Below the pieces are notes generated by a model. The model was given only the letters and a program-made list of their open reading frames with translations, did not search any database and was not told where the DNA came from. The translations under genes and the position numbers were made by a program. From contig NZ_PEFL01000001.1 of the NCBI RefSeq assembly GCF_002754475.1, positions 2,418,001-2,482,000 on the forward strand: a stretch of DNA of 64,000 nucleotides, read 5' to 3'. How positions within the stretch are numbered: position 1 is the first letter of the stretch; every line of letters starts with the position of its first letter. The DNA is from Comamonas sp. 26 (lineage in GTDB: Bacteria > Pseudomonadota > Gammaproteobacteria > Burkholderiales > Burkholderiaceae_C). Positions 26,944-37,817 of the stretch are shown piece by piece.

Positions 26944-28235
26944 CAGTCTGCCTTTTTGATGGCGCGAAAGCCAATGTCGCGGCGGTACTGGGCACCATCG
27001 AAATGGATGCCACGGGCGACGTCATAGACTTTTTGCTGGGCTTGCTTGACGCTGTCAGCCAGCACCGTCACGCACAACACACGGCCACCGCTGGTGACGG
27101 GTTGGCCATCATCGCCCAGTTGCGTGCCAGCGTGGAAGACCATGGCATCGTCAGCCGCCGCGGGCAGGCCGGTGATGACATCGCCCTTGCGGGGAGCTTC
27201 AGGGTAGCCAGCCGCTGCCATGACCACGCCAAGAGCAGTGCGGCGATCCCATTGCAGCTCAAACTGGTCGAGCTTGCCGTCGCAGGCTGCCAGCATCACG
27301 TCCACCAGATCGCTCTTGAGGCGCATCATGATGGGCTGAGTCTCTGGGTCGCCCATGCGGCAGTTGAATTCCAGCGTCTTGAGCTGACCAGCCTTGTCAA
27401 TCATCAGGCCCGCGTACAGGAAGCCGGTGTAATTCACGCCGTCTTTTTCCATGCCGCGAATGGTGGGCAGAATGATTTCGCGCATGGCACGGTGGTGCAC
27501 ATCGGCTGTCACCACGGGAGCGGGCGAATAAGCGCCCATGCCGCCGGTGTTAGGGCCCTGGTCACCGTCTTTCAGACGCTTGTGATCCTGGCTCGTCGCC
27601 AGCGCCAGCACGTTCTTGCCATCGCACAGCACGATGAAAGAGGCTTCTTCGCCGTCGAGGAATTCCTCGATCACGACGCGAGCACCACCTTCGTTGTGGG
27701 TCACGCCGTACTTGTTGTCCACCAGCATGAAATCCACGGCGTCATGCGCTTCCTGCAGCGACATGGCAACCACCACGCCCTTGCCAGCAGCAAGACCGTC
27801 GGCCTTGATGACGATGGGCGCGCCCAGACGGTCCACATAAGCGTGGGCCGCTACGGCGTCGGTAAAGGTTTCATATTGCGCAGTCGGGATGCTGTGGCGC
27901 GCCATGAAGTCCTTGGAAAAAGCCTTGGACGATTCCAGTTGGGCTGCAGCCTTGGTCGGGCCAAAGACCTTCAAGCCATGAGCGCGGAACTCATCGACCA
28001 CGCCAGCGGCCAGGGGTGCCTCGGGGCCCACCACGGTCAAGGCAATTTTTTCGGCTTGCGCCCATTCGCGCAGGGCCTGCACATCAGTGATGTTCAGGTT
28101 TTCCAGCTTGCCGCCAGCCAGGGCTGTGCCACCGTTACCGGGAGCCACATACACCTTGGTCGCTTTGGGCGATTCGGCCAATTTCCACGCCAGAGCGTGC
28201 TCACGGCCACCGCCGCCAATCACAAGAATTTTCAT
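26943..28235 (-). CDS. purD: Phosphoribosylamine-glycine ligase
   Basis: A 430-residue ATP-grasp enzyme of purine synthesis that joins phosphoribosylamine and glycine. It begins [19 protein letters not shown] and shows [20 protein letters not shown], the ATP-grasp lid [36 protein letters not shown] and [15 protein letters not shown]. It overlaps yebC by four bases (ATGA) and hemF by one, so the three genes are translationally coupled. Confidence 0.97.
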   Translation of the reverse strand: MKILVIGGGGREHALAWKLAESPKATKVYVAPGNGGTALAGGKLENLNITDVQALREWAQAEKIALTVVGPEAPLAAGVVDEFRAHGLKVFGPTKAAAQLESSKAFSKDFMARHSIPTAQYETFTDAVAAHAYVDRLGAPIVIKADGLAAGKGVVVAMSLQEAHDAVDFMLVDNKYGVTHNEGGARVVIEEFLDGEEASFIVLCDGKNVLALATSQDHKRLKDGDQGPNTGGMGAYSPAPVVTADVHHRAMREIILPTIRGMEKDGVNYTGFLYAGLMIDKAGQLKTLEFNCRMGDPETQPIMMRLKSDLVDVMLAACDGKLDQFELQWDRRTALGVVMAAAGYPEAPRKGDVITGLPAAADDAMVFHAGTQLGDDGQPVTSGGRVLCVTVLADSVKQAQQKVYDVARGIHFDGAQYRRDIGFRAIKKAD

Positions 28236-28951
28236 AGGTCTGCGTTGTGGTAGACGTCTTGAACGTCATCCAGGTCTTCAATCATGTCCAGCAGCTTCTG
28301 CATGCGAGCTGCGTCGTCGCCTTCAAGAGCGATTGTATTTTCTGGGCGCATGGTCACTTCTGCCATGTCCGGGGTCAAGCCAGCGGCCTGAAGTGCATCA
28401 CGCACGGCTTCAAAGTCGGCCGGGGCTGTCAGCACCTCAATGCCGCCTTCGTCATCGGTGATGACATCCTCGGCACCGGCTTCCAGTGCGGCATTCATGA
28501 CTTTCTCCTCGTCCGTGCCGGGGGCGAACATCAACTGCCCCACATGCTTGAACTGAAAAGCCACCGAGCCTTCGGTGCCCATATTGCCGCCGTACTTGCT
28601 GAAAGCATGACGCACATCGGCCACTGTCCGCACGCGATTGTCCGTCATTGTGTCCACAATAATGGCGGCGCCGCCAATTCCGTAGCCTTCGTATCGAATT
28701 TCTTCGTATGTCACCCCATCGAGATTGCCCGTCGCCTTGTCGATGTTGCGTTTGATATTGTCGGCCGGCATATTCGCGGCCTTGGCCTTGTCCACCGCCA
28801 GACGCAGGCGCGGGTTGGCGCCCAGATCAGCGCCGCCTTGGCGTGCTGCCACCATGATTTCACGAATGATGCGGGTCCAGATACGGCCACGTTTTTCATC
28901 CTGGCGACCCTTGCGGTGCTGGATGTTGGCCCATTTACTGTGTCCTGCCAC
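28232..28951 (-). CDS. yebC: YebC/PmpR (TACO1) family protein
   Basis: A 239-residue member of the YebC family with the classic start [20 protein letters not shown], then [35 protein letters not shown] and [20 protein letters not shown]. It is annotated as a transcription regulator in many genomes; more recent work on the family points to a role in translation of difficult stretches such as polyproline. This is the full YebC_I type. A second, more divergent paralogue is at 36369. Confidence 0.95.
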   Translation of the reverse strand: MAGHSKWANIQHRKGRQDEKRGRIWTRIIREIMVAARQGGADLGANPRLRLAVDKAKAANMPADNIKRNIDKATGNLDGVTYEEIRYEGYGIGGAAIIVDTMTDNRVRTVADVRHAFSKYGGNMGTEGSVAFQFKHVGQLMFAPGTDEEKVMNAALEAGAEDVITDDEGGIEVLTAPADFEAVRDALQAAGLTPDMAEVTMRPENTIALEGDDAARMQKLLDMIEDLDDVQDVYHNADL

Positions 28952-29028
28952 GGGAGTCCTTTGATATTTGATTTAACCTAGCGGATGAGATTTTACTTTT
29001 GACTGTAAGTCCCCCAGAGGAAAACCGA

Positions 29029-30555
29029 ATGGCTTCACCCCTTTTGATTGCCCAGCACTCTGCCACAGAATGTCTCCTGCTGCCCGGACTGGCCAATCGG
29101 CATGGCCTGATCACCGGTGCCACCGGTACCGGCAAGACCGTCACCCTGCAAAAACTGGCTGAGAGCTTCTCACAAATTGGCGTGCCGGTCTTCATGGCCG
29201 ACGTCAAAGGAGACCTGAGCGGCATCAGTCAGAGCGGCAAAATTGGAGAAAAGCTCGCCGCCTCGCTCAAAGAGCGCGGCCTGGCCCTGCCCGAGCCTCT
29301 GGCCTGCCCCACAACGCTGTGGGATGTGTTTGGTGAGCAAGGCCACCCCGTACGAGCCACCATTTCGGACATGGGCCCGCTGCTGATTGGCCGCATGCTG
29401 AACCTGAACGAGACGCAAATGGGCGTGCTCAACATCGTCTTCAAGATTGCCGACGACAGCGGCATGCTGCTGCTGGACCTCAAAGACCTGCGCTCCATGC
29501 TCACCTTTGTGGCGGACAACAGCAAGCAGTTCACCACGCAGTACGGCAACATCAGCTCGGCCAGCGTGGGAGCCATCCAGCGCGGCTTGCTGACCATTGA
29601 AAGCCAGGGCGGCGACAAATTCTTTGGCGAGCCCATGCTCGACATCAACGATTTGATGCAGACCGACGCCAACGGCATGGGCGTCATCAACGTGCTGGCG
29701 GCCGACAAGCTGATGAACGCCCCGCGCCTGTACTCGACCTTTTTGCTCTGGCTCTTGTCCGAACTGTTCGAACAGCTACCGGAAATTGGCGACCCTGAAA
29801 AACCCAAACTCGTCTTCTTCTTTGACGAGGCTCACCTGTTGTTCAACGACGCGCCCAAGGTACTGATTGAACGTATCGAGCTGGTCGTGCGTCTGGTGCG
29901 CTCCAAGGGCGTGGGCGTGTACTTCGTCACCCAGAACCCGCTGGATGTGCCCGACTCCGTGCTGGGCCAGTTGGGCAACCGCGTGCAGCACGCTCTGCGC
30001 GCCTTCACCCCGCGTGACCAGAAGGCTGTGGCCTCGGCAGCATCGACCATGCGCCCCAATCCCGGTCTCGACATTGCCGCCGCCATTACCGAGCTGGCCG
30101 TGGGCGAAGCGCTGATCAGCTTCCTCGACGAAAAGGGCCGACCCAGCGTGACCGAGCGCGTCTTCGTCATCCCGCCCGGCAGCCAGCTCGGCCCCATCAC
30201 GCCCGAGCAGCGCAAGCATTTGCTCGCCAGCTCGCTGGTCGCCGGCGTCTATGAACAGACCGTCGATCGTGAATCAGCCTTCGAGCTGCTGCGTGACCGC
30301 GCTGGCAGCGCCACGCCAGCCAAACCCGGTGATGCGCCCGCCGCTGCGGGTGCCGCGCAGCAGGCAGGAGCGACCGACTCCATGATGGATGGTCTCAAGG
30401 AGCTGTTGTTTGGCCGCACCGGCCCGCGTGGCGGCCAGTATGACGGTCTGGTGCAGACCATGGCCAAGTCCACCGTACGCACCGTGGGCAACAGCCTGGG
30501 CAAGGAAATTCTGCGCGGCGTGCTGGGCGGTATTCTCGGCGGCAAGAAACGCTGA
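29029..30555 (+). CDS. HerA-like ATPase (DUF853 helicase family)
   Basis: A 508-residue P-loop ATPase of the HerA/FtsK superfamily. Walker A is [13 protein letters not shown], Walker B is [15 protein letters not shown], and the later motif [20 protein letters not shown] is followed by the arginine region [13 protein letters not shown]. The C-terminal ~120 residues hold the DUF853-specific region. Function is unassigned (DNA translocase or helicase). The ATG at 29029 has an AGAGGAAAA ribosome site. It is divergent from the yebC operon and ends in a strong terminator. Confidence 0.88.
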   Translation: MASPLLIAQHSATECLLLPGLANRHGLITGATGTGKTVTLQKLAESFSQIGVPVFMADVKGDLSGISQSGKIGEKLAASLKERGLALPEPLACPTTLWDVFGEQGHPVRATISDMGPLLIGRMLNLNETQMGVLNIVFKIADDSGMLLLDLKDLRSMLTFVADNSKQFTTQYGNISSASVGAIQRGLLTIESQGGDKFFGEPMLDINDLMQTDANGMGVINVLAADKLMNAPRLYSTFLLWLLSELFEQLPEIGDPEKPKLVFFFDEAHLLFNDAPKVLIERIELVVRLVRSKGVGVYFVTQNPLDVPDSVLGQLGNRVQHALRAFTPRDQKAVASAASTMRPNPGLDIAAAITELAVGEALISFLDEKGRPSVTERVFVIPPGSQLGPITPEQRKHLLASSLVAGVYEQTVDRESAFELLRDRAGSATPAKPGDAPAAAGAAQQAGATDSMMDGLKELLFGRTGPRGGQYDGLVQTMAKSTVRTVGNSLGKEILRGVLGGILGGKKR

Positions 30556-30575
30556 GCTCCTGCGACGCTGTTTCC

Positions 30576-30600
30576 AGGCCTGCATCTGCAGGCCTTTTTT
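30576..30600 (+). terminator. Intrinsic terminator after the HerA-like gene
   Basis: The stem AGGCCTGC / GCAGGCCT (loop ATCT) is followed by six T. Confidence 0.88.
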
Positions 30601-30708
30601 ATGGCTCAAGCGGATCCCCTGGTGCTGCAGAAGCCATCTGAAGCGCAGACAACCACCATTTTCTGCGCTACACCACAGCCCCAAGCAGGACTTGACAAAA
30701 GAAAATTC

Positions 30709-30735
30709 TCAAGCTCGCATTCATTATGTCGATAC
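30709..30735 (+). promoter_or_regulatory. Sigma-28 (FliA)-type promoter for the chemoreceptor gene
   Basis: TCAAGCTC, 11 bases, GTCGATAC closely matches the flagellar sigma-28 consensus (TAAAGTTT, N11, GCCGATAA; TCAAG variants are usual in betaproteobacteria). The predicted transcript starts near 30745 and has a leader of about 150 bases. The remainder of 30556-30897 shows nothing else. Confidence 0.7.
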
Positions 30736-30897
30736 ATAAGGAATCTGAATCTGACCTTGCGCTCACCACAGCTACATCGGGGCACTTCAAACCCGATGGC
30801 CATGGCCGCAGTCTCTTCACCCCATCCACACAACGAGCAGCAATCGCGCCCGAGGGCGCTTTTTGCAATTTATTCATTCAGGACAAGAGCACAGCGA

Positions 30898-32487
30898 ATG
30901 CAATTCAATCAATGGCGCGTCTCCACCAAGCTGTGGTGCACTCTCGGCGGTCTACTGGCAATGATGCTGGCGGTCTCGCTATGGACTCAGCACATGGCAG
31001 CCCAGACCATGCAGGAAGGCATGCGCAGCCAGGCCGACTATGACAACCGCATCAACCTCGCCCTTCAATGGAAAGGCGCGACGGAAACCACAGGCGAGCG
31101 CGTGCTCACCAGCAATGTGACGCCTGACGAAGAACTGACCACTCTGATGGATGAACGCGTCAAGGCCGGTGTCGTCGCAAACTCCCAGTTGCAGGCCCAG
31201 GTGGTCAAGCTGGCCCAAAGCGATGCCGACAAGAAGGCGCTGGAGCAGATTTCGGCCGTGCGCAGTGAGGTGCTGGCCCTGAACAAGCAGGCCCGTGAAA
31301 TCAAGCTCACGGGCGACATCACCGCCCTGCGCACCTTCATCCGGGAGCAGTACCTGGGCGCCATCACCCGCTATGTGGGCTCGCTGGAGTCCTTTGTAAA
31401 GCTGCAAGAGCAGCAGCGCGATGCCGCAATCCTTCTCACGCAGCAGGCCCAGCAACGCGCCGCCTGGTGGGCATGGGCCGTACAAGGTCTGGTTCTGCTG
31501 ACAGGCCTTGGCCTTGCGCTGGCGCTCACTCGCTCAATCACCCGCCCTCTGGCAGAAGCCGTGGAGCTGACCAATGCCATCGCCAAGGGCGACCTGACGG
31601 TAACCGCCAGCAGCCATCGTCAAGACGAATTCGGCCTGCTGCTGAGTTCTGTCTCGGCCATGGCCACCCGTTTGCGCGGACTGGTGACGGATGTTCGCGA
31701 CAGTGTGCACTCCATCTCCACCGCATCTTCAGAGATTGCCTCTGGCAACCACGATCTGTCCGCGCGCACCGAGCAAACCGCCTCCAATCTTGAGGAAACA
31801 GCTGCCAGCATGGAGCAGCTCACGGCAACGGTGGCGCAGGCCGCAGATACCGCGCGTCAGGCCACACACCTGGCCAGCAATGCAGCGCAGGCAGCTCAGC
31901 GCGGCGGAAGCGTCGTGGAGTCGGTCGTCAGCAGCATGAGTCGCATCAACGAAAGCGCGCACCGCATCTCCGACATCATTGGCGTCATTGACTCCATCGC
32001 CTTCCAGACAAATATCCTGGCACTCAACGCCGCCGTGGAAGCCGCCCGAGCCGGCGAACAAGGTCGCGGCTTTGCCGTCGTGGCCAGCGAGGTACGCGCT
32101 CTGGCCCACCGCAGCGCTGAAGCCGCCAAGGAAATCAAGACCCTGATCGGCACCTCCGTGGACGCCGTCAACGCCGGAGCCGAGCAAGTCTCCCAGACAG
32201 GTCTGGTCATGGAAGACATCGTGAGCAGCGTGCGCAAGGTGTCCGACATGATTGGTGAGATCAGCGCCTCCTCCACAGAGCAGCGTGACGGCATCAGCCA
32301 AGTCAATCAGGCCGTGACCCATCTGGATCAGATGACGCAGCAAAACGCTGCCCTGGTGGAAGAGTCCGCAGCAGCCGCCGTCTCGCTGCACGACCAGACC
32401 CAGCGCCTGACCGGCATGGTGTCCGTGTTCAAGGTCGGCACTTCAGGCCATGCGCTGGCTTACTCTGAGCCTGCGCTGCACGCATAA
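30898..32487 (+). CDS. Methyl-accepting chemotaxis protein (Tar-like membrane receptor)
   Basis: A 529-residue transmembrane chemoreceptor. The start at 30898 ([13 protein letters not shown]) places helix 1 directly after it ([13 protein letters not shown]); a frame open from 30601 would add an implausible 99 residues. A periplasmic helical domain (about 35-190) is followed by helix 2 ([18 protein letters not shown]), a HAMP domain ([20 protein letters not shown]) and the signalling hairpin [20 protein letters not shown]. No C-terminal NWETF-type pentapeptide is present. The ligand is unknown; the promoter suggests expression with flagellar genes. Confidence 0.92.
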   Translation: MQFNQWRVSTKLWCTLGGLLAMMLAVSLWTQHMAAQTMQEGMRSQADYDNRINLALQWKGATETTGERVLTSNVTPDEELTTLMDERVKAGVVANSQLQAQVVKLAQSDADKKALEQISAVRSEVLALNKQAREIKLTGDITALRTFIREQYLGAITRYVGSLESFVKLQEQQRDAAILLTQQAQQRAAWWAWAVQGLVLLTGLGLALALTRSITRPLAEAVELTNAIAKGDLTVTASSHRQDEFGLLLSSVSAMATRLRGLVTDVRDSVHSISTASSEIASGNHDLSARTEQTASNLEETAASMEQLTATVAQAADTARQATHLASNAAQAAQRGGSVVESVVSSMSRINESAHRISDIIGVIDSIAFQTNILALNAAVEAARAGEQGRGFAVVASEVRALAHRSAEAAKEIKTLIGTSVDAVNAGAEQVSQTGLVMEDIVSSVRKVSDMIGEISASSTEQRDGISQVNQAVTHLDQMTQQNAALVEESAAAAVSLHDQTQRLTGMVSVFKVGTSGHALAYSEPALHA

Positions 32488-32514
32488 ACCTGCGGAAGCG
32501 GCCACTAGGCCGCA

Positions 32515-32546
32515 CCCAGACTGCCGTATCAAGCGGGCAGTCTGGG
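32515..32546. terminator. Hairpin after the chemoreceptor gene
   Basis: The 11-bp perfect stem CCCAGACTGCC / GGCAGTCTGGG is preceded by a smaller GCGGCC / GGCCGC hairpin (32492-32511). There is no T run, so termination may be Rho-assisted or the structure may only stabilise RNA. Confidence 0.55.
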
Positions 32547-32643
32547 CAATCAGGGCGCCGCAAGGGAATTCCCCGACTCATTCAGCACACCGTCCGTCAC
32601 ACGGGTGACTTGCGTGCGCCAGCGCACAGGACACCATCTGTGC

Positions 32644-33540
32644 ATGCCCAATACCTCTGACACCAGCTCTAACGACGCCTCGCTGCCCACAGACCTGACC
32701 GCCTTCCGGCTGGAGCAGGTCGACCATATTGCCCATCTGGTGCTCAACCGCCCCGATGCGTTCAACACCCTGAACCCCAGGTTCTGGCAAGAGCTGGATG
32801 CGGTACTGGACGCCCTGCACCGCAGCGGCAAGGCGCGAGCACTGGTCATCAGCAGCACGGGCAAGCACTTTTGCGCGGGCATGGCGCTGGAGACTTTTGC
32901 CGACCCCAGCTTCGCCCCCAACGACCGCACCCCCGAGGGCCGCGCCGCCATCATCGACACGCTGGCGCAGCTGCAAACCACCTTCAACAAGATTGAAGCC
33001 CTGCGCATGCCCGTAATCTGCGCCATTCAGGGTGCCTGCGTGGGCGGCGGGCTGGATCTGGTCGCCACAGCCTGCATACGCTATGCCAGCCGCGAGGCAT
33101 TTTTCTGCGTGCAAGAAATCAATATTGGCATGACGGCTGATCTGGGCAGCCTGCAGCGCCTGCCCAAGCTCATGCCGCTGGGTATTGTCAAAGAGCTGGC
33201 CTACACCGGCCGCCGCCTGAGCGCGCAAGAAGCCGCCAGCCACGGCCTGGTCAACGCCGTTTATGAATCGCCCGAGGCAGCCCTCACCGCAGCACTGGCC
33301 TGCGCCCGCGAGATTGCGGCCAAGCCCCCTGTCGCCATCTGGGGCAGCAAGCAAGTCATCAATTACGCCCGCGACCACAGCGTGCACGACTCGCTGCAGC
33401 AAATGGGCTGGGTGCAAAGCGGCATCTGGAGCAACCGCCATGTGATGGAAGCAGTCAGCGCCATGCAGGCCAAGCGAGAAGGCGACTTTCCGCCGCTGGA
33501 GCCGCTGCAAGCCTTTGCGCCAGCCGCCCACAAAAACTGA
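32644..33540 (+). CDS. Crotonase family, delta3,5-delta2,4-dienoyl-CoA isomerase-like
   Basis: A 298-residue crotonase-fold protein. Oxyanion-hole motifs are GKHFCAGMALETF and IQGACVGGGLDLVATA. The segment FFCVQEINIGMTADLGSLQRLPKL closely follows the pattern of mitochondrial ECH1 (Q-V-K-E-V-D-V-G-x-A-A-D-V-G-T-L-Q-R-L-P-K), with the acidic residues (D in GLDL, E in QEIN, D in TADLG) at the positions used for dienoyl isomerisation. It would process odd-position double bonds during beta-oxidation of unsaturated fatty acids. The start at 32644 has no good ribosome site. It is probably monocistronic. Confidence 0.85.
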   Translation: MPNTSDTSSNDASLPTDLTAFRLEQVDHIAHLVLNRPDAFNTLNPRFWQELDAVLDALHRSGKARALVISSTGKHFCAGMALETFADPSFAPNDRTPEGRAAIIDTLAQLQTTFNKIEALRMPVICAIQGACVGGGLDLVATACIRYASREAFFCVQEINIGMTADLGSLQRLPKLMPLGIVKELAYTGRRLSAQEAASHGLVNAVYESPEAALTAALACAREIAAKPPVAIWGSKQVINYARDHSVHDSLQQMGWVQSGIWSNRHVMEAVSAMQAKREGDFPPLEPLQAFAPAAHKN

Positions 33541-33550
33541 TGAGAACTGC

Positions 33551-33600
33551 TGATTTCATAGCTGCCAGCGCATGCATATAAAGGGCTAGATGCCTTTTTT
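33551..33600 (-). repeat. Dispersed intergenic repeat, copy 5
   Basis: TCATAGCTGCCAGCGCATGC, then GGGCTAGATGCCTTTTTT: reverse orientation, similar to copy 2. The terminal T run may act as a terminator for the isomerase gene. Confidence 0.55.
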
Positions 33601-33759
33601 ACTTACATTACTGCTCCTGCTCACGGCCCCTTCTCAGCCGCCGTTTGAGCTGCCATTTGCTCCTATCGACATTGCCGCATCAAACACCGCACCGATCTAC
33701 ATGCCGGCAGACGATGCCCCGTTATCATGGATTCAGTCTTCACCCCAGCCTGTATCACC

Positions 33760-34734
33760 ATGATCAACACCCCCGCCCTGCTTCCTACCTATGACGATGT
33801 CGTGGCCGCTGCAAAGCGCCTGCAAGGCGTGGCCCACCGCACGCCGGTGCTGACCAGCCGCACCATGGATGAGCAGTTGGGCGCACGCCTGTTCTTCAAG
33901 TGCGAGAACCTGCAGCGCATTGGCGCCTTCAAGTTTCGCGGTGCCTATAACGCGCTGGCCCAGTTCACGCCCGAGCAGCGCAAGGGCGGTGCCCTCGCCT
34001 TCTCATCCGGCAACCACGCGCAAGCCATTGCCCAGGCTGCGCAACTGCTGGACATGCCTGCCCTCATCGTCATGCCCGAGGACGCCCCCGCCTCCAAAAT
34101 GACAGCCACACGTGGCTATGGCGCTCAGGTCGTCACCTACAACCGCTTTACCGAAGACCGCGAAGCCATCGCTCAGCGTCTGGCCACCGAGCGCGGCATG
34201 ACGCTGATCCCGCCCTATAACCACCGCGATGTGATTGCCGGCCAAGGCACGGCCGTCAAGGAGCTGCTGGAGGAAGTGCCCGATCTGGACTACCTGTTCG
34301 TCTGCCTGGGCGGCGGCGGTCTGCTGTCGGGTAGCCTGCTGGCGGCCAATGCGCTGGCCCCGAAATGTCAGGTCATTGGCGTAGAACCAGAGGCTGGCAA
34401 CGATGTACAGCAATCGCTGCGCGCCGGCCACATCGTCAAGATCGACACCCCTCGCACCATTGCCGATGGTGCGCAGACGCAGGCACCGGGTGAGCTGACC
34501 TTTGCCATCATCCAGCAGCGCGTGAACGAAGTGCTGACCGTCAGCGACGAGCAATTGGTCGAGTCCATGCGCTTTTATGCCGAGCGCATGAAAATCGTGG
34601 TGGAGCCCACGGGCGCGCTCTCACTGGCAGCCGCCATCCACGGCGGCCAGCCCCTGAAGGGCAAGCGCGTGGGCATTGTGATCAGTGGCGGCAATGTGGA
34701 TTTATCACGTTTCGCCAGCCTTCTGGCCGACTGA
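33760..34734 (+). CDS. PLP-dependent threonine/serine (or 3-hydroxyaspartate) ammonia-lyase
   Basis: A 324-residue fold-type II PLP enzyme. The Schiff-base lysine lies in GAFKFRGAYNAL, the substrate loop in SSGNHAQAIAQAA and the phosphate-binding glycines in CLGGGGLLSG. There is no C-terminal ACT regulatory domain, so it is the catabolic/short form. Threonine deaminase, threo-3-hydroxyaspartate ammonia-lyase and serine racemase share this layout and cannot be separated by eye. The start at 33760 (MINTPALLP) is preferred over 33727. Confidence 0.87.
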   Translation: MINTPALLPTYDDVVAAAKRLQGVAHRTPVLTSRTMDEQLGARLFFKCENLQRIGAFKFRGAYNALAQFTPEQRKGGALAFSSGNHAQAIAQAAQLLDMPALIVMPEDAPASKMTATRGYGAQVVTYNRFTEDREAIAQRLATERGMTLIPPYNHRDVIAGQGTAVKELLEEVPDLDYLFVCLGGGGLLSGSLLAANALAPKCQVIGVEPEAGNDVQQSLRAGHIVKIDTPRTIADGAQTQAPGELTFAIIQQRVNEVLTVSDEQLVESMRFYAERMKIVVEPTGALSLAAAIHGGQPLKGKRVGIVISGGNVDLSRFASLLAD

Positions 34735-34845
34735 CAGCGAAAATAGCGGCTGCTGCGGGCCATCCCGCGCCCAGTTTCACCCTTTTCTGCAAGCACGCGC
34801 CAGTCACAAGCGGGCCTGCCTCTTTTCAACACAAAGACCAAGAAC

Positions 34846-35478
34846 ATGAGCACTTTGCATTTGATTGACCACCCACTGGTCCAGCACAAACTGACCCTGA
34901 TGCGCCGCAAGGAAGCCAGCACCAACAGCTTTCGCCGCATGCTGGGCGAGCTGTCCACGCTGATGGCCTACGAGCTGACACGCGACTTCCCCTTGCAGGA
35001 CATCGAGATCGAAACCCCCATGGAAAAGATGACCGGCAAGGTCATCGACGGCAAAAAGCTGGCCCTGGTCTCCATCCTGCGCGCGGGTAACGGCTTTCTG
35101 GACGGCATGCTTAATGTGGTGCCCGGCGCCCGCATCGGCCACATCGGCCTGTTCCGCGACCCCGAGACGCTCAAGCCCGTCGAGTACTACTACAAGATGC
35201 CCGAGAACATGCAAGAGCGCGATGTGATCGTGGTCGACCCCATGCTGGCCACCGGCAACTCGGCCGTGGCTGCCGTGCAGCAGCTCAAGGACAAGAGCGC
35301 TCCCAAGTCCATCAAGTTCATGTGCCTGCTGGCCGCCCCCGAAGGCGTGAAGACCATGCAAGCCGCCCACCCCGATGTGGACATCTACACCGCAGCGGTA
35401 GACCGCGAGCTGGACAGCCACGGCTACATCCTGCCCGGTCTGGGCGATGCGGGCGACCGTATCTTTGGCACCAAGTAA
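34846..35478 (+). CDS. upp: Uracil phosphoribosyltransferase
   Basis: A 210-residue enzyme converting uracil and PRPP to UMP in pyrimidine salvage. It shows [13 protein letters not shown], the PRPP loop [31 protein letters not shown] and the C-terminal uracil loop [17 protein letters not shown]. Length matches the bacterial family. It is followed by a strong terminator. Confidence 0.96.
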   Translation: MSTLHLIDHPLVQHKLTLMRRKEASTNSFRRMLGELSTLMAYELTRDFPLQDIEIETPMEKMTGKVIDGKKLALVSILRAGNGFLDGMLNVVPGARIGHIGLFRDPETLKPVEYYYKMPENMQERDVIVVDPMLATGNSAVAAVQQLKDKSAPKSIKFMCLLAAPEGVKTMQAAHPDVDIYTAAVDRELDSHGYILPGLGDAGDRIFGTK

Positions 35479-35492
35479 TTGGGCCTGCTCTG

Positions 35493-35530
35493 TAAAAAGC
35501 CCCTGCAGCCAAGCGCTGCGGGGGCTTTTT
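35493..35530 (+). terminator. Intrinsic terminator after upp
   Basis: The arms AAAAAGCCCC and GGGGCTTTTT with an inner GCAG/CTGC pairing make a bidirectional hairpin. Confidence 0.88.
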
Positions 35531-35670
35531 CACTTACGCATCAAAATAGCCTGAATCCCAATCCACGCAAGCGCATGGCGCTATCGAATTGTCAGCAACT
35601 CGATCACGACCCTAGTGCAAGATGGTTGCGTTGACCCATACGCTTAGCGCATGGGGGAGACAAGGCCAAG

Positions 35671-36219
35671 TCACACCGCCATCGCCATGGGCGCGACCGG
35701 CCGCCCCGTGTACTGCGCCACCCAGCCGGCGATATCGCTAAACAGGCGCAGCGCCTTGATGCGGCGTGCGCTGCTCAGGGTAAAACGGTGCTCTGTGCCC
35801 GCGGGCACACGCAGATAGTCGCCCGGCCCCACCGGCACACGGTACTCACGACCCTGGGCGTCGAAAAAGCCGAACAGCCCCGCGCCGTCCACGATGAAAC
35901 GCACCTCGTCATCGCCATGGGTGTGCGGGCGGTCAAGGCGCGCCAGCGCATCCTCCAGGCCAGCCGTGTTGGGGTGCAGCACCACCAGATCCATGCTTTG
36001 GTAGCCATGGGCGATGCAAACGTCGATCAGCGTGATGCCCAGCGCCTGCACTACCGTGGCCCTGCCGCCCTCGTCCAGCTCAGGCTGGGCCAGCAAGGCC
36101 GCCAGGGCAGGCTCGGCCTGCAGCGGTCGGTGCTGCCAGTCCACGCCCAGCGCGGCGACTGCAGCCAGCAGCTGCGGATCGGGAGCCCCAACAATGTTCT
36201 GTGCCGACAAATTGGACAT
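35671..36219 (-). CDS. Acireductone dioxygenase-like cupin (MtnD family)
   Basis: A 182-residue cupin. The metal motif is [16 protein letters not shown] (HxHx4E) with the distal histidine in GTEHRFTL, as in acireductone dioxygenase of the methionine salvage pathway, which oxidises the acireductone to formate and a keto acid. The N-terminal part ([15 protein letters not shown]) also fits. No other mtn genes are nearby, so it may work with distant partners or on another substrate. A dispersed repeat copy lies directly upstream. Confidence 0.8.
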   Translation of the reverse strand: MSNLSAQNIVGAPDPQLLAAVAALGVDWQHRPLQAEPALAALLAQPELDEGGRATVVQALGITLIDVCIAHGYQSMDLVVLHPNTAGLEDALARLDRPHTHGDDEVRFIVDGAGLFGFFDAQGREYRVPVGPGDYLRVPAGTEHRFTLSSARRIKALRLFSDIAGWVAQYTGRPVAPMAMAV

Positions 36220-36238
36220 AAGCGGTTATTTTTATGAA

Positions 36239-36286
36239 GAAAAAGCCATGCAGCGCTTATCCATCAAGCGCCAGCAGCTATCAATT
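36239..36286 (+). repeat. Dispersed intergenic repeat, copy 6
   Basis: AAAAGCCATGCAGCGC, then ATCAAGCGCCAGCAGCTATC: forward orientation, close to copy 4. Confidence 0.65.
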
Positions 36287-36368
36287 CAGGATTTCATCGG
36301 GTCAAAGCCCAAATAAAAAAGGAGCAGTGACTGCACTGCTCCCTTGATAGACACGGTGGGCCGCGTCC

Positions 36369-37073
36369 TCAGTCCACCAGACCGGCGTAGACATGTTGCA
36401 CGTCGTCGTCGTTTTCCAGACCAGCCAGAAAGTCCTGGACTTCTTCTTGCTGCTCGGCAGACAGGCTAGCCATGCTGACCGGGTTCTTGGCCTTGTAACC
36501 CAGCTTGACAGACACCACCTTGATGCCTTGAGCAGGCAGAGCCTTGCTGACCGCATCCAGATCGGCGATATCGGTGATGAACAGGGTCACACCCTCTTCG
36601 TCGCCGGGCTCGAAGTCTTGAGCGCCCGCTTCAATGGCAGCCATTTCCACATCTGCACCGTTTTCGGCTTCGCCTTCAACCATGCCCACATGGTCAAAAT
36701 CCCATGCCACAGCGCTCATCTGGCCCTTGCGGAAACACACGCGCATATTGGGCGCAGTGCGGTTGGGGTTGTCGGTCAGGCATTCGACCATCACAGGCAC
36801 GCGGTGAGGGGCATAGCCCTCAAACAGCACGCTGGAATAGTTCACCGCATCAGCGCCAACGCCGGCACCCTTCTTGATGGCGCGATCCAGCGTGTCCTTG
36901 GGCATGGAAGCCTTGCGGGCCGCTTCAACAGCCATGCGCAGACGCGAGTTGGCTGCGGGGTCTCCGCCGCCCAGGCGGGCTGCGACCATGATTTCCTTGA
37001 CCAGCTTGCCAAACAGCTTGCCCTTGGCATCGGCGACCAGCGCCTTGCCCTTTGCTTTCCATTGCGCGCCCAT
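36369..37073 (-). CDS. Second YebC/PmpR family protein (divergent paralogue)
   Basis: A 234-residue YebC homologue starting [20 protein letters not shown], with [20 protein letters not shown] and [15 protein letters not shown]. The first block differs from the canonical MAGHSKW start of the copy at 28232, as in the YebC_II branch. The start is set at 37073 with an AAGGAA ribosome site; the longer frame adds 47 residues with no family similarity. It is monocistronic. Two paralogues suggest a divided role, possibly on different translation problems (inference). Confidence 0.9.
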   Translation of the reverse strand: MGAQWKAKGKALVADAKGKLFGKLVKEIMVAARLGGGDPAANSRLRMAVEAARKASMPKDTLDRAIKKGAGVGADAVNYSSVLFEGYAPHRVPVMVECLTDNPNRTAPNMRVCFRKGQMSAVAWDFDHVGMVEGEAENGADVEMAAIEAGAQDFEPGDEEGVTLFITDIADLDAVSKALPAQGIKVVSVKLGYKAKNPVSMASLSAEQQEEVQDFLAGLENDDDVQHVYAGLVD

Positions 37074-37230
37074 GGGTGCGATTCCTTGTTGATTGGGGGG
37101 ATGATTTGCGCAAAATGCACAAGAATCAGAGAAAAAACTCGAAGCAAGGTTATACACCTGTGCGGCCCTGAAGGCTGGCGGCTTGCACAGTTCTTGACAC
37201 GGCTTCGTGCCCAAGAGAGGTTCATGCCCA

Positions 37231-37656
37231 CTAGCGCAGCACGCCCCGGCGTTTGAGCCAGTACAGATACGCCACGATGCAAGACCAGAAAATCACCTCG
37301 GCCAGCCAGAAGGCGATGAAGAAAGCATCAGGGCGTTGGCCTCTCTGACCGACATACCAGAACATGCCCGCCTGTGTGACCACGCCCAGCGCCCCGTAAA
37401 GAATGCTCAGCAGCACGGCCGACGGGTTGCGCGTCCACAGCAGCCAGACCTGCGTGAAGCACATGGAAGAGTTCAGCGCCAGCATGGCCTGCAGCACCAG
37501 CGTCCACTGCGTGCGCCCTGCGGAATTCCAGGCGTCAGAAAAATCGACCTCCAGCAGCATCCAGCCACTCATCAGGCCCAGAAACGCGAACATGCTCATC
37601 AGCAGGACAAGTCCCTTGCCATAGGGCTGCTCCCAGAGCGGCTGCTTGTTCTGCAT
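37231..37656 (-). CDS. Predicted four-helix inner membrane protein, unknown
   Basis: About 141 residues with four hydrophobic segments ([59 protein letters not shown] and [20 protein letters not shown]) and a basic C-terminus (LKRRGVLR). I do not recognise the family. The start is uncertain: the frame is open to 37788, but residues before 37656 are soluble and unlike the rest. It is divergent from the SpmA/B-type gene. Confidence 0.6.
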   Translation of the reverse strand: MQNKQPLWEQPYGKGLVLLMSMFAFLGLMSGWMLLEVDFSDAWNSAGRTQWTLVLQAMLALNSSMCFTQVWLLWTRNPSAVLLSILYGALGVVTQAGMFWYVGQRGQRPDAFFIAFWLAEVIFWSCIVAYLYWLKRRGVLR

Positions 37657-37817
37657 CAATGCAGAGTGCCCCGCTCGAAGCAAGCCCTGATCTCCTTCAT
37701 CCAAAAGACGTCGCCTCTTTTCGTCATCGCGTTCCCCGGGTAAGCAAGAGATGCAGTGTGCCACCGCCGCCCTGATTTCACGCCACAATCAGCGCCAGTA
37801 CAAAAACAGGCGCTTTT

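Noticed and set aside
26925..28253. 442-codon plus-strand frame
   Set aside because: Antisense of purD with no domain.
30601..30897. 99-residue N-terminal extension of the chemoreceptor
   Set aside because: The region contains the terminator of the previous gene and the sigma-28-type promoter; the first membrane helix follows directly after the ATG at 30898.
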